A model generated the notes under the pieces. The model did no database searches. It was not told the DNA's origin and was given only the letters and a program-made list of their open reading frames with translations. Source: Luteibacter anthropi (lineage in GTDB: Bacteria; Pseudomonadota; Gammaproteobacteria; Xanthomonadales; Rhodanobacteraceae). Taken from it: DNA of 64,000 nt. The translations under genes and the position numbers were made by a program. How positions within the stretch are numbered: position 1 is the stretch's first letter; each line of letters begins with the position of its first letter. The DNA lies in contig NZ_JAARLZ010000008.1 in NCBI RefSeq assembly GCF_011759365.1, positions 62,001-126,000 of the forward strand, in the 5' to 3' direction. Below, one piece after another: positions 54,046-63,700 of the stretch.

Positions 54046-54627
54046 TCAGTGCTCTTCGGGACGCTCGCGGACGGGATGCTTGCTGAGCTTGCGCTGCAAG
54101 GTGCGACGATGCATGCCCAGACGGCGGGCGGTTTCGGAGATGTTGCCTTCGCATTCGGTCAGCACGCGCTGGATATGTTCCCATTCCAGGCGACGCAGGG
54201 GCAGCGGGGCATCCGGGGCGTCCACGAGATCGTCGATATCGGCCGGGCCGGCGTCGCCGTCGAGCAGCGCACGCACCACGGCATCGGCATCGACTGGCTT
54301 GGCGAGGTAATCGTGCGCGCCGCGCTTGATCGCCTCGACGGCCGTGGCGATGGATGCATAGCCTGTGAGCAGCAGCACGCGGATATCGGGCACCAGCGAT
54401 TGCAGCTCGGGAATGAGGCGCAGGCCGTTCTCGTCGCCCAGCTTCAGGTCGAGCACGCAGTAGCGGGGCTGGTGACGGCGGGTGAGCGCTCGCGCATCGT
54501 CGGCGTTGTCGGTGGTGATCACCTCGAAACCGCGCGAGGTGAGGGCGCGTCCGAGCACGCGGGCGAAGGTGGCGTCGTCATCGACGATGAGCAGGGGGCG
54601 GCCGGTAGGGGGGACGAGGTCGTTCAT
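54046..54627 (-). CDS. regA: RegA/PrrA-family redox response regulator
   Basis: 193 residues, the RegA/ActR/PrrA size. Receiver (PLLIVDDDATFARVLGRAL, phospho-Asp60 in YCVLDLKLGDENG, LLTGYASI, YLAKPVDAD) and a C-terminal Fis-type HTH, ISETARRLGMHRRTLQRKL, which is nearly invariant in the family. It would control respiratory and redox genes. Overlaps the kinase gene by 4 bp (ATGA). Confidence 0.92.
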   Translation of the reverse strand: MNDLVPPTGRPLLIVDDDATFARVLGRALTSRGFEVITTDNADDARALTRRHQPRYCVLDLKLGDENGLRLIPELQSLVPDIRVLLLTGYASIATAVEAIKRGAHDYLAKPVDADAVVRALLDGDAGPADIDDLVDAPDAPLPLRRLEWEHIQRVLTECEGNISETARRLGMHRRTLQRKLSKHPVRERPEEH

Positions 54628-55904
54628 GTCGGGTCTCCAATGACCGTAAGTGGCAGGCGCAGGCGCATCTGGGCGCCATGGCCGGTATTGCTGGCGGCAA
54701 GTTCGCCATCGAGGCGCTCTGCCGTGGCCTCGGCCAGCGCCAGCCCGATGCCGAGCCCGGTGTCTTTCTGCGACAGGCCTAGCGTACCCAGTTCGTCGAA
54801 CTCGTCGAAACCCGGGCCCTCGTCCGTCACCACCAGCTCCAGCCAGCGGCCGTCGGTGTGGATGGCGAGCGAGACGAAGGTGCTGTCGTTCAGGGCCGAG
54901 GCGTCGGCCGCATTATTGAGCAGGTTGATCAGGGCGTGGCGCAGCCCGGGCGGCGAGCGCAGGGCCAGCCGCGCGGCGGCCTCGTCCACATCGAGCTGTA
55001 CGTCGGCTTCCGGGCGCAGGAGCTGGAAACGCTCCATGCAGCTGTGAATGAACTGGTCGAGGGTTGTCTTTTCCGGCACCTGGGAGAGCTGGGCCTGGCC
55101 GAAGGCCACCATCTCGCGGAGGATCGTCCGGCAGCGCTCCACCTGGCCTTCGAGCAGGTCGAGGTCGTCGCCCAGCGCGTTGTCGCCCGCATGCTCGCGG
55201 CGGATCTCCGGGAGCAGGGTACGCATGGTGCCCAGCGGGGTGTTGAGTTCATGGGCGGCACCCGCCGCCTGCGTGGCGATAGCCAGGATGCCCTCGTCGC
55301 GCAGGGCGCGCTCGCGAATGCGCTGCACTTCGTCCTGCTGGATGCGGATGGCCTTGGCGAGGTTGCTGATGAACACGCCCAGCAGCACCGCCATGATCAC
55401 GAAGTTCACGCCCAGGCCGGCGACGTAGAGGTCGAAGTCCATGCCCTTGTTGCCCAGCGAGGGCAGGGGCAGGTGATAAGGCACAAGCAGCACGTAGGCC
55501 ACGCCAGTGAGAATCGCCACCAGCGACACCCCGGCGATGGACAGCGCAGCGGCTGATAGACCGATGGGCACGAGCAGCAGCGTCACGAAGGGATTGGATG
55601 CGCCGCCGGTGAAATAGAGCAGGTAACCCAGCACGAGCGTATCGAGCGCGATGTGCACGATCGCCTCGCCCTCGGTCATCTTCCAGGGCATGCCCAGCCG
55701 GAAGGACGCGGCGGCGGCGAAGACGGCCAGCACGCAGACACCGATCATCAGGGGCAGCAGGGGGATGTCCAGGCGCAGCAGGGTGACGCAGGACAGGATC
55801 GCGACGCTCTGGCCGGCGATGGCGCACAGGCGCAGCCAGGCGAGGGTTCGCGCAAGCGCGAAGGGACCGGAGCGGGACGATGGGGAATGCAGGTGGTCGC
55901 TCAC
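54624..55904 (-). CDS. regB: RegB/PrrB-family redox-sensing histidine kinase
   Basis: 426 residues. Six membrane helices in the first 190 residues, a quinone-site-like GGASNPF at 100-106, H box AAHELNTPLGTM (His218), and VERCRTILREM with Cys258. The spacing His218-Cys258 (40 residues) equals that of His225 and redox-active Cys265 in Rhodobacter RegB. Intact ATP-binding boxes follow (NNAADASA, DEGPGFDE, GLGIGLALAE). It senses quinone or oxygen state in the inner membrane. First gene of regB-regA-BNR-thioredoxin. Confidence 0.93.
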   Translation of the reverse strand: MSDHLHSPSSRSGPFALARTLAWLRLCAIAGQSVAILSCVTLLRLDIPLLPLMIGVCVLAVFAAAASFRLGMPWKMTEGEAIVHIALDTLVLGYLLYFTGGASNPFVTLLLVPIGLSAAALSIAGVSLVAILTGVAYVLLVPYHLPLPSLGNKGMDFDLYVAGLGVNFVIMAVLLGVFISNLAKAIRIQQDEVQRIRERALRDEGILAIATQAAGAAHELNTPLGTMRTLLPEIRREHAGDNALGDDLDLLEGQVERCRTILREMVAFGQAQLSQVPEKTTLDQFIHSCMERFQLLRPEADVQLDVDEAAARLALRSPPGLRHALINLLNNAADASALNDSTFVSLAIHTDGRWLELVVTDEGPGFDEFDELGTLGLSQKDTGLGIGLALAEATAERLDGELAASNTGHGAQMRLRLPLTVIGDPT

Positions 55905-55954
55905 GGTGGTCTCTCATGGTCGAAGGGCCGCCCGGGGGCGGCCCTTCGCGGGCA

Positions 55955-57490
55955 TTACAGGTCTTCGTTGTGTACCGGCGGCACCGGCGGCACGCCAGCC
56001 AGCGCGTGATCCAGCGACAGCTTGCGCATCAGCGGCAGCATCACCACGGCGATAACGGTGCAGGCGACACCGACGAAGCCCAGTTTGTTGAACAGGCTGG
56101 TGTAGATGGGCAGGGACTCGAGCGGATTGTTGAAGCCGCTCGGGATGGCAGCGAAGTTGGCGATCACGCTACCGGTGTACTGCGAAACGCCGACGGCGAC
56201 GTAGTAGGCACCCATCATGAAACCGCCCATGCGCGCCGGCACGTAGCGGGCGATCATGGCAAGGCCGAGGCCGCTCACCAGGATTTCGCCGAGCGAGTAG
56301 AAACCGTAGCCCCACACCATGTACCAGGACGAGATCTGGCCGTCGACGGCGGTCAGGGCCCCCAGGCCGTACATGAAGAAGCCGGCGGCGACGGCGACGA
56401 AGCCGAGCGCGAACTTGGCGGCCACCGGAAAGTCTTTGCCCTGCCTGCCGAGCGCGTTGTAGATCCAGACGAGGATCGGCGAAAGGATGACGATCCAGAT
56501 GGCGTTCAGCGACTGGAACTGCTCCGGAATCCAGCGGAAGAGCTGGATGCCGAACAGGCTGAAGTCGAGATCGACGTTGCGCTGCGCGAACAGGTTCAGC
56601 GAGGTCGACATCTGCTGGTAGAAGATGAAGAAGAAGATCGTCTGCACCGTGAGCAGCAGCGCGGCGATGAGGCCGGCGCGCTCGCCCGGTTCCACGGAGC
56701 GGATGAGGTGCACGAAGATGCCCAGGATCACCACGCCTGCGATGTACACGCAGATCTTGGCTACTTCCTGATACTGCAGGATGAACGTGGAGGCCGCGAT
56801 GATGGCGATGCCACCGAGAATCACGCCGAGGATGTTCTTCGCGACCAGCGGACGCTCATCGGGCGCGGAGCCGATGTGGGCCAGCGTGCGGCGCATGAAG
56901 TAATAGTTGACCAGGCCCAGCATCAGTCCGATCGAGCAGACGCCGAAGGCGGTGTGCCAGCCCATCGCGTCGCCGTAGTGGGCGCCGACGTAGTCGCGGA
57001 TCCAGGGGGTGAGCAGCATCGAGATCGTGGAACCGATGTTCACCGCCATGTAGTAGATGGTGAATGCGCTGTCGATCTTGACCTCGTCGCCTTCGTAGAT
57101 CTTGCGTACGAGGTTGCCCGCGTTGGGCTTGAACAGGCCATTGCCGAGGATGATGACGCCCAGGGCGGCATACAGGAACAGGCTGTTGTTGGTGGGAATC
57201 CACAGCAGCACATAGCCGATCATCAGGACCACGGCGCCGGTGAGCATCGCGCGACGCGTGCCGATGAACTTGTCGCCGATCCAGCCACCGATGGCGGGGG
57301 TGGCGTAGATGAGGGCTGAGGCGGCACCCCAGATCAGGTTCGAGTCGGCTTCGGGAAAACCGAGCTTCTTGACCATGTAGGTGACCATCAACACCTGCAT
57401 GCCGTAGAAGCCGAAGCGCTCCCACATTTCGATAAGGAAGACCGTGCTGAACGACCTGGTCTGTGAAACGGGTGGATTCTGAATTGCCAT
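55955..57490 (-). CDS. POT-family proton-dependent oligopeptide transporter
   Basis: 511 residues, 14 membrane segments. The ExxER proton-coupling motif is in IEMWERFGFYGMQ, followed by the PTR2 signature (GWIGDKFIGTRRAM; FTIYYMAVNIGSTISM). It imports di- and tripeptides with protons. ATG at 57490 was chosen; an upstream ATG at 57523 is possible. 50 bp upstream of regB on the same strand. The dagK gene is divergent. The 272-bp gap 57491-57762 holds no visible element. Confidence 0.94.
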   Translation of the reverse strand: MAIQNPPVSQTRSFSTVFLIEMWERFGFYGMQVLMVTYMVKKLGFPEADSNLIWGAASALIYATPAIGGWIGDKFIGTRRAMLTGAVVLMIGYVLLWIPTNNSLFLYAALGVIILGNGLFKPNAGNLVRKIYEGDEVKIDSAFTIYYMAVNIGSTISMLLTPWIRDYVGAHYGDAMGWHTAFGVCSIGLMLGLVNYYFMRRTLAHIGSAPDERPLVAKNILGVILGGIAIIAASTFILQYQEVAKICVYIAGVVILGIFVHLIRSVEPGERAGLIAALLLTVQTIFFFIFYQQMSTSLNLFAQRNVDLDFSLFGIQLFRWIPEQFQSLNAIWIVILSPILVWIYNALGRQGKDFPVAAKFALGFVAVAAGFFMYGLGALTAVDGQISSWYMVWGYGFYSLGEILVSGLGLAMIARYVPARMGGFMMGAYYVAVGVSQYTGSVIANFAAIPSGFNNPLESLPIYTSLFNKLGFVGVACTVIAVVMLPLMRKLSLDHALAGVPPVPPVHNEDL

Positions 57491-57762
57491 GTAGATTCCG
57501 GACACATTGAGACAGCGGGCCACTTCTGGAGCGTGGCTCCCGTTGCCATGACCCTGAACGGGCCATAACCTTTCAAGGTTACCGCAAATGGTCCGCCGGG
57601 TTGTGCTGCACCGCCAGAGGGGCGCGGCGATTCGCCACGCAGGCAGGCTTAAGCCGGTCGAAAGCTGGCCTGTGGCATAGTATTGGGCCGACCACAGCGA
57701 CTTCTTCCGCCATGCCGCACGTTTTCCCGATCCACCGGCCAGCGGCCGGAGCCCGCTGACCC

Positions 57763-58134
57763 ATGGCGACGACCGTTCCGCGTGGGCCGAAGCAGATTTT
57801 CGCCGCCTTCCAGTGGTCCATGAAGGGGCTGCGGGCGTGTTTCCGCCACGAGGCCTCGTTCCGTCTCGAGGTGTTTCTTGCCGTGGTCATCGTGCCGCTT
57901 GGCCTGTGGCTGGGCAACGGCGCCGTCGAGAAGATCCTGCTGATCACCTTCCCGATCCTGGTGCTGTCCGCCGAGCTGCTCAATTCGGCCATCGAGGCGG
58001 TGGTGGACAAGGTAAGCCCCGAGTTCCACGAGCTGGCGGGCCGGGCCAAGGACATGGGCTCGGCGGCGGTCTTCCTGTTGCTGGTCATGGTCGCCCTCAC
58101 CTGGGCCCTGATCCTCGTCCCCCGGTTTTTCTGA
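57763..58134 (+). CDS. dagK: Diacylglycerol kinase
   Basis: 123 residues, small membrane DagK. FQWSMKGLRACFRHEASFR at the N-terminus, LSAELLNSAIEAVVDKV as the active site (Glu69/Asn72-type residues), three membrane helices, and HELAGRAKDMGSAAVF. Recycles diacylglycerol to phosphatidic acid. Confidence 0.95.
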   Translation: MATTVPRGPKQIFAAFQWSMKGLRACFRHEASFRLEVFLAVVIVPLGLWLGNGAVEKILLITFPILVLSAELLNSAIEAVVDKVSPEFHELAGRAKDMGSAAVFLLLVMVALTWALILVPRFF

Positions 58135-58144
58135 ACCCCGCCCT

Positions 58145-58297
58145 GTAGGAGCGCGCCTGCGCGCGACCGGCGGTGTCACAAGACCAGGTCGCGCGCAGGC
58201 GCGCTCCTACATGTCATAGCCCCTCTACCCTGTAGGAGCGCGCCTTGCGCGCGACCGGATGTGACGGCAGCCCCGTCGCGCGCAGGCGCGCTCCTAC
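58145..58297. repeat. Two REP pairs between dagK and lemA
   Basis: Direct 58145-58168, inverted 58187-58210, direct 58232-58256 and inverted 58273-58297. The first pair has one T fewer at the loop (GCGCGCCTGCGCGCG). Two successive hairpins could separate the two transcription units, which run in the same direction. Confidence 0.88.
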
Positions 58298-58350
58298 AAC
58301 AGCAGGTATTTGCGTTACCTTGTGGTCGCGAACCCCAAGGAACCGCCGCC

Positions 58351-58974
58351 ATGAAGACACTGCTCCGTACCTTTGCCCTCGTCCTTGTTGCCGGCTTCCT
58401 GTCCGGCTGCGGCTACAACGCCATCCAGCGCGAGGACGAAGCCGTGAAGGCGGCCTGGTCCGAGGTGCTCAACCAGTACCAGCGTCGTGCCGACCTGGTG
58501 CCGAACCTGGTCAATACCGTGAAGGGCTATGCCCAGCACGAAGAGCGTGTCCTTACCGAGGTTACTGCCGCCCGCGCCAGGGTGGGCCAGGTCCAGCTGT
58601 CGCCCGAGCAGGCGAACGATCCCGAAGCCCTGGCGAAGTACCAGGCGGCGCAGGGCCAGCTGTCGGGCGCCCTGTCGCGCCTGCTCGTGGTCAGCGAGAA
58701 CTACCCGCAGCTCAAGGCCGATGGCTCGTTCCGTGACCTTCAGGCCCAGCTTGAGGGCACCGAGAATCGCATCACCGTGGCCCGCAACCGTTATGTGCAG
58801 GCGGTGCAGTCGTACAACACCCTGATCCGCTCGTTCCCGAACAACCTCACGGCCAAGGTCATGGGTTACCAGGTGAAGCCGAACTTCAGCGTCGAGAACG
58901 AAAAGGCCATCTCCACGGCGCCCACGGTCGACTTCGGCGGCACCCCGGCTCCGGCGGCTTCGGCCGGTCACTGA
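58351..58974 (+). CDS. lemA: LemA family lipoprotein-like protein
   Basis: 207 residues. N-terminal signal with a lipobox-like GFLSGCGYN, then the LemA helical bundle: VLNQYQRRADLVPNLVNTVKGYAQHE in two parts, LRSFPNN-type LIRSFPNNLTAKVMGY near the end. LemA proteins are membrane-tethered, with role unknown. ATG 58351 after AAGGAA; a longer in-frame start is inside the REP. Stop overlaps the next start (TGATG). Confidence 0.92.
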   Translation: MKTLLRTFALVLVAGFLSGCGYNAIQREDEAVKAAWSEVLNQYQRRADLVPNLVNTVKGYAQHEERVLTEVTAARARVGQVQLSPEQANDPEALAKYQAAQGQLSGALSRLLVVSENYPQLKADGSFRDLQAQLEGTENRITVARNRYVQAVQSYNTLIRSFPNNLTAKVMGYQVKPNFSVENEKAISTAPTVDFGGTPAPAASAGH

Positions 58975-59882
58975 TGCGTTATCTCTGGGCGAAGTGGCTG
59001 TTCGTCGTCGCCCTGCTGGTGCCGTCGCTGACGGCGCTGGCGGACGACGCCAGCGTGCCGAAGCTCGCCCGGCACGTCACGGATCTCACGGGTACGCTCA
59101 CGGCGGCCCAGGTCGACCAGCTCGATGCACGCCTGGTCGATCTGGAAAAGACCAAGGGTGCCCAGGTCGTGGTGCTGATGGTGCCCACGACCCAGCCCGA
59201 TGATCTTGAGGATTACTCGCTCAAGGTAGCCGAGACCAACAAGGTCGGCCGCAAGGGCAGCGACGATGGCGTGCTGCTGCTTCTGGCGAAGAACGACCGT
59301 CGCGTGCGCATCGAGGTGGGTTATGGCCTCGAAGGCGCGCTGCCGGATGCCATCGCTGCGCGGATCATCCGCGAGTACATGGCGCCCAGGCTGCGCACCA
59401 ACGATTACTTCGGCGGCATCACCGAGGCGCTTAATGCGATTACCCAGATCGTGCAGGGCGAAGCACTGCCGGCTCCGGTTGCGCCCGATGAAAGCCATGA
59501 GCGCCGTCGCGGCGGGGCAGGGCACCTGATCGTTCCCCTGCTGTTCGGCGTGCTCTTTCTGCGCGGCATCCTGGGCGGTGCGCCGCTGGGCGTGCGTGCG
59601 CCCATCGGTGGCGTCGTCACGGGCGGCCTCGGCTGGCTCTTCCTCAACTCCATGCTCGGCGGCGTGATCGGCCTGGTGGCGGGTGCGCTGTTCATGGCCA
59701 TTCCGCTCGGAAGCGGTCGCTCCATTGGCGGCGGTGGCTGGGGTGGCGGCGGCTTTGGCGGCTGGGGCGGCGGCGGCGGTGGTTTCGGTGGAGGCGGTGG
59801 CTTCGGTGGTGGGGGAGGCGGTGGCGGTTTCAGTGGCGGCGGCGGCAGCTTCGGCGGCGGCGGCTCGTCGGGGAGCTGGTGA
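58974..59882 (+). CDS. TPM-domain membrane protein (YgcG family), Gly-rich tail
   Basis: 302 residues. Signal peptide (LFVVALLVPSLTALA), TPM phosphatase-like domain (about 25-155: VTDLTGTLTAAQVDQLDARL, RRVRIEVGYGLEGALPD), two to three membrane segments (about 180-240), and a C-terminal tail of about 55 residues that is mostly Gly. The LemA-TPM pair is widespread and conserved. Followed by a second TPM gene that overlaps its stop. Confidence 0.9.
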   Translation: MRYLWAKWLFVVALLVPSLTALADDASVPKLARHVTDLTGTLTAAQVDQLDARLVDLEKTKGAQVVVLMVPTTQPDDLEDYSLKVAETNKVGRKGSDDGVLLLLAKNDRRVRIEVGYGLEGALPDAIAARIIREYMAPRLRTNDYFGGITEALNAITQIVQGEALPAPVAPDESHERRRGGAGHLIVPLLFGVLFLRGILGGAPLGVRAPIGGVVTGGLGWLFLNSMLGGVIGLVAGALFMAIPLGSGRSIGGGGWGGGGFGGWGGGGGGFGGGGGFGGGGGGGGFSGGGGSFGGGGSSGSW

Positions 59883-60382
59883 TGAGCATGCGACGGATCA
59901 CGCAAAACCTGTTCGGCGAATGGTTCCGCATGGGACGCGCCTTTCCTGCCGACGTGCTGGACACCATCACGAAAACCGTGAGCGAAGGCGAGGCCACGCA
60001 CCGGGGTGAGTTGCGCGTGGCCATCGAGTCGCGCCTGCCCATCGTGGCCGTGGCTCAGGGCATGACGCCACGTGACCGCGCGGCGATGCTGTTTTCACAT
60101 CTTCGCGTTTGGGACACGGAAGAAAACTGCGGCGTGCTGCTTTACGTGCTGCTCGCCGAACACCGCATCGAGATCGTCGCCGATCGCGGCATCGCCAGCC
60201 GCGTATCGACGGCCGAATGGGAAACCATCACGGCCCACATGCGCGACGAATTCGCCGGCGAACGTTTCCGCGAAGGCGTGCTGACCGGAGTGGCCGAAGC
60301 CGGCGCATTGCTCGCCAAGCACTATCCCGGCGACGGCGCCACCCGCGAAAACCAACTCCCCGACCGCCCCCTCATCCTGTAG
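59882..60382 (+). CDS. Second TPM-domain protein, soluble form
   Basis: 166 residues. One TPM domain without signal peptide or membrane helix (RRITQNLFGEWFRMGRAFP, then VLLYVLLAEHRIEIVADRGIA in two parts, VLTGVAEAGALLAKHYPG). Start chosen at ATG 59882, overlapping the previous stop; GTG at 59879 and ATG at 59888 are alternatives. The stop TAG at 60380-60382 comes from the GTAG head of a REP (LIL-stop), so the native C-terminus may have been longer or shorter. Confidence 0.87.
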   Translation: MSMRRITQNLFGEWFRMGRAFPADVLDTITKTVSEGEATHRGELRVAIESRLPIVAVAQGMTPRDRAAMLFSHLRVWDTEENCGVLLYVLLAEHRIEIVADRGIASRVSTAEWETITAHMRDEFAGERFREGVLTGVAEAGALLAKHYPGDGATRENQLPDRPLIL

Positions 60383-60690
60383 GAGCGCGCCTCGCGCGCG
60401 ACCGGTTGTCGCGAGCATCATCATCGTTTCGATTTATCCGGTCGCGCGCAAGCACGCTCCTACAATGCAACCTGGCGATAAGGTTTTCATGTAGGAGCGC
60501 GCCTCGCGCGCGACCGGTTGTCGCGAGCATCATCATCGTTTCGATTTATCCGGTCGCGCGCAAGCACGCTCCTACAACGCAACCTGGCGATAAGGTTTCC
60601 GTGTAGGAGCGCGCCTCGCGCGCGACCGGTTGTCGCGAACGTCATCATCGTTTCGATTCATCCGGTCGCGCGCGAGGCGCGCTCCTGCTG
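60378..60690. repeat. 112-bp tandem array of REP pairs
   Basis: Three copies of a 112-bp unit starting at 60378, 60490 and 60602, each holding a direct REP (60379-60403, 60491-60515, 60603-60627), an inverted REP (60440-60463, 60552-60575, 60664-60688) and identical spacer text (GCATCATCATCGTTTCG). The last copy is partial. It fills most of the 379-bp gap 60383-60761; the remainder is the terminator below. Confidence 0.92.
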
Positions 60691-60702
60691 GGTGGTTCGG
60701 GG

Positions 60703-60742
60703 CACAAAAAAACCAGCCCGCGTTGCCGCGGGCTGGTTTCTT
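60703..60742 (-). terminator. Intrinsic terminator of the Oar-like receptor gene
   Basis: AACCAGCCCGCG and CGCGGGCTGGTT arms around a TTGC loop, at about 60711-60738. On the minus strand a T-run follows. It lies 20 bp past the receptor stop. Confidence 0.88.
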
Positions 60743-60761
60743 TATCAACTACAGATGCTGC

Positions 60762-63700
60762 TTACAGGCTGAAGTCGTATTGCACCATCAGGCGGAAGTA
60801 GCGCGGCGTCTGGTAGTAGGTCGGCACGCGGTACGTCGAGGTGTACAGCTTCTGGCCGGCGGCTTCGCCGATTTCGTTGATGGCGATCGGCTTGCTGTTG
60901 TTCAGCACGTTGATCGCATCAAGCTGCACGGTCACGCCCTTGGCGTAGGCCGGGGTGTAGACGACGTTCGGGCTGAGCGTCCAGGTCCAGGGCAGGCGCT
61001 TGCCGTGGCCACGCTGGTCGACCTTGCCTTCGCAGTAGAAGTACGACGACTGGTAACCCTCGATGCCGTAGGGGATGCCGCTGCCGCCGCCGAAGCAGCT
61101 CGACGGACGACCCGACTCGACCAGCATGTTCAGGCCCACGGACCATTCCGGGGTGAACTTGTAGCCGCCGTACATCTTGAAGCTGTGGCGACGATCGTTC
61201 GGCAGCCAGCCGTTCGAACCGTTCATCAGTTCCGGATAGTCGAACGCGCTGGTGGTACCGGTGTCGGTCTGGGCGTTATCGGACTTCACCAGGCCTTCGG
61301 TGTTGCCGTAGTTCTTCGCCCAGGTGTACGAGGCGTTGACGTACCACTTGTCGGTGGCCTTCTCGGCGGTCAGCACGACGGACTGGTAGCTGCGCTTGGC
61401 CTTGGGACCGAACTTGTTGCCCGGGATCGTGACGTTGCGAAGCTGGCCGCTGCCGTCGAGATCGACGTCGAGGGTGAGCTTGCTGCCCGGGTTGTAGATG
61501 TAGCAGCCCGGCATGTTCGACGGCGGGGTGAACTTGTTCGGGCCGACGTCCAGGCCGAGCGACTGGCCGTAGGCGTAGAACGGACGCCAGTCGCAGGTGT
61601 CGTCGATGGCGTTGTTCAGGCGACGGTAGATGGCCTTGGCGCCCACCACCCAGTCGTTCACGAAGTCGTTGTCGCTGGTGATGCGGTGCTGCACGCCGAG
61701 GATGTATTCATCCTGCGAGTAGGGCTTCAGGTCGCGGCTGGCCACCGAACGCGGGTCCGGCGTGGTGCCGTTCTCGCCGTTGACGATCTTGACCGGGCCG
61801 AGGGCCGAGCCGAGCACTGGTTCGCCGCGCTCGTTGACCTGGCCGTAGTTGAAGTCCTGCTGCGTGTAGTACGACGCAGTGGCGGCGCGCAGGGCGACGT
61901 TGGCGGCGATGGGCAGCGAGTAGCGGCCGGCGGTACCGAAGATCTTGGTGGTGGAGTCACCGAACAGATCCCACGAGAAACCGAGGCGCGGCTGCCAGAT
62001 GTTGCCCTGGCGCACGAAGTTCTTGCCATCGCCGTTCTGGTTGTTGAACGAGTCGTTGCGCACGCCGATGTAGGCGAGGAACTTGTCGCTGACCTGCCAG
62101 TTGTCCTGCAGGTACCAGGACTTCTGTTCAACGCGGACGGAGCCGCCGGTGCGGTAGTTCTGCACCTGGACGAAGTCGCGGCCCTTCTGGTTGTACAGGG
62201 CGCCGTCGGTATCGGTCTGGTAGTAGTACAGCACGCCACCGGCGTAGCTCTGGCCACCGGTCGAGCGCCAGTTTTCCTTGCTGAAGCCGCCGGCGATGTC
62301 GTGGTCGCCAATCTTCCAGTCAAGGTCGATGCGCCATGCCGTACGCTGGTCTTCACCGTTGAAGATGTCGGTGGTGGACGCGGTGTAGCACGAGCCGTAG
62401 GGCTGCGAGGTGCCGTTGTTGGCGCTGTCGCGGCGGTCGAGCACGTACGGGCAGCCGGTGCGCGGACCGTTGATGTCGCCGTTGTAGCGGGTGTGGATGC
62501 CGCTCGGGCTGATGTAGTCCGAGGAGTTCTTGCTCTTCATCTTGCCCCACTGCGCGGTCGCGGTGAGGTCGTCGGTGATGTAGCTGGTGTACTTGAAGAT
62601 GTTGACGTCGCCACCGGTCTTCACACGACGCTGGCCACGGTAGTTCGTGGTCGACGGCACGCCGTCGGCGCCGTAGTTGGCCGTGAAGTAGTTGTTCGTC
62701 GTGTGCTTGGTGTTGTTCATCCCCGTGTACTCGAGGATGTTGCTGTCGTTGATGTTCCAGTCCAGCTTGATCAGGTAGAACGGATCGCTGTACGTGTTGC
62801 GCTGCGCGGCCTGGGTGGAGTTGCCCTTGCCCGTGCCCGGAGCGGTCGGGTAGAGCGTTTCCGATGCCTTGTGCGACTGGAAAATGCCGTAGAAGAACAG
62901 CTTGTCCTTGACCAGCGCACCGCCGAGCCACGCCGAGTAGACGTTGTCGTTGTTGGAGTTGCGGTCGTAGTTGCGGAACAGCGTGCCGTTCTTGCGGTAG
63001 GTCTTGTCTTCGTTCTCACGTGCCCACGCCGGGGTGTACACCCAGCTGGCGCCGCCCTTCCACTCGTTGGTGCCGCGCTTGGTGATGACCGAGGTCACGC
63101 CGCCGGTGGAGAAGCCGTACTGGGCGCCGTAGCCACCGGTCTGCACGTCGAGCTGCTGGATGGCCTGGAACGGCACTTCCGAGAACGACAGGTTGTTGTA
63201 CAGGTTGGTGACGTTGAAGCCGTTGACGTAGTAGCTGTTCTCGGCGACCGAAGCGCCACCGAACGACGGCAGGTTGCCCAGGCGCGAGTCGCCCTTGGTC
63301 GTGCCCGGGGTCAGTGCGGCCACGTCGACGACGTTGCGCGGCACCGGCAGCTTGTCGAGCTGGTCGGCCGTGAAGCTGGTGCGCGACTCGACCGAGGCGA
63401 CGTCGATGGAGGCCAGGGCGTTGGCCGACACGGTCACGGTGTCGAGTGCCTGGGCGCTGGCGTTCTCGGCGGCCGGCGCGGTGAAGTTCACCTGCGAGGA
63501 CTGGCCGGCGATGACGTTGATGTCACGCGTGGTGACGGTCTGGCCGTTCTGCTGCACGTTGATGCGGTAGTTGCCCACCGGCAGCGACGACGCGCGGTAG
63601 CGGCCGTCTTCACCCACGGTCACGGTGCGCACGGCGCCCGAACCGAGGTTCTGGATCTGAATGGTCTGCGAGGCAGAGGCGGCGCCGTAGATGTCGCCGA

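Noticed and set aside
59705-59880. Gly-codon-rich stretch as a simple-sequence repeat element
   Set aside because: It encodes the ordinary Gly-rich tail of YgcG-type TPM proteins.
60378-60690. Second CRISPR-like array
   Set aside because: Repeats alternate orientation and the spacers are identical; it is a tandem REP array.
60509-60772. Short open frames within the REP arrays
   Set aside because: They translate the palindromes (SRARRAPT, VAREARSY patterns) seen at every REP and have no ribosome site.
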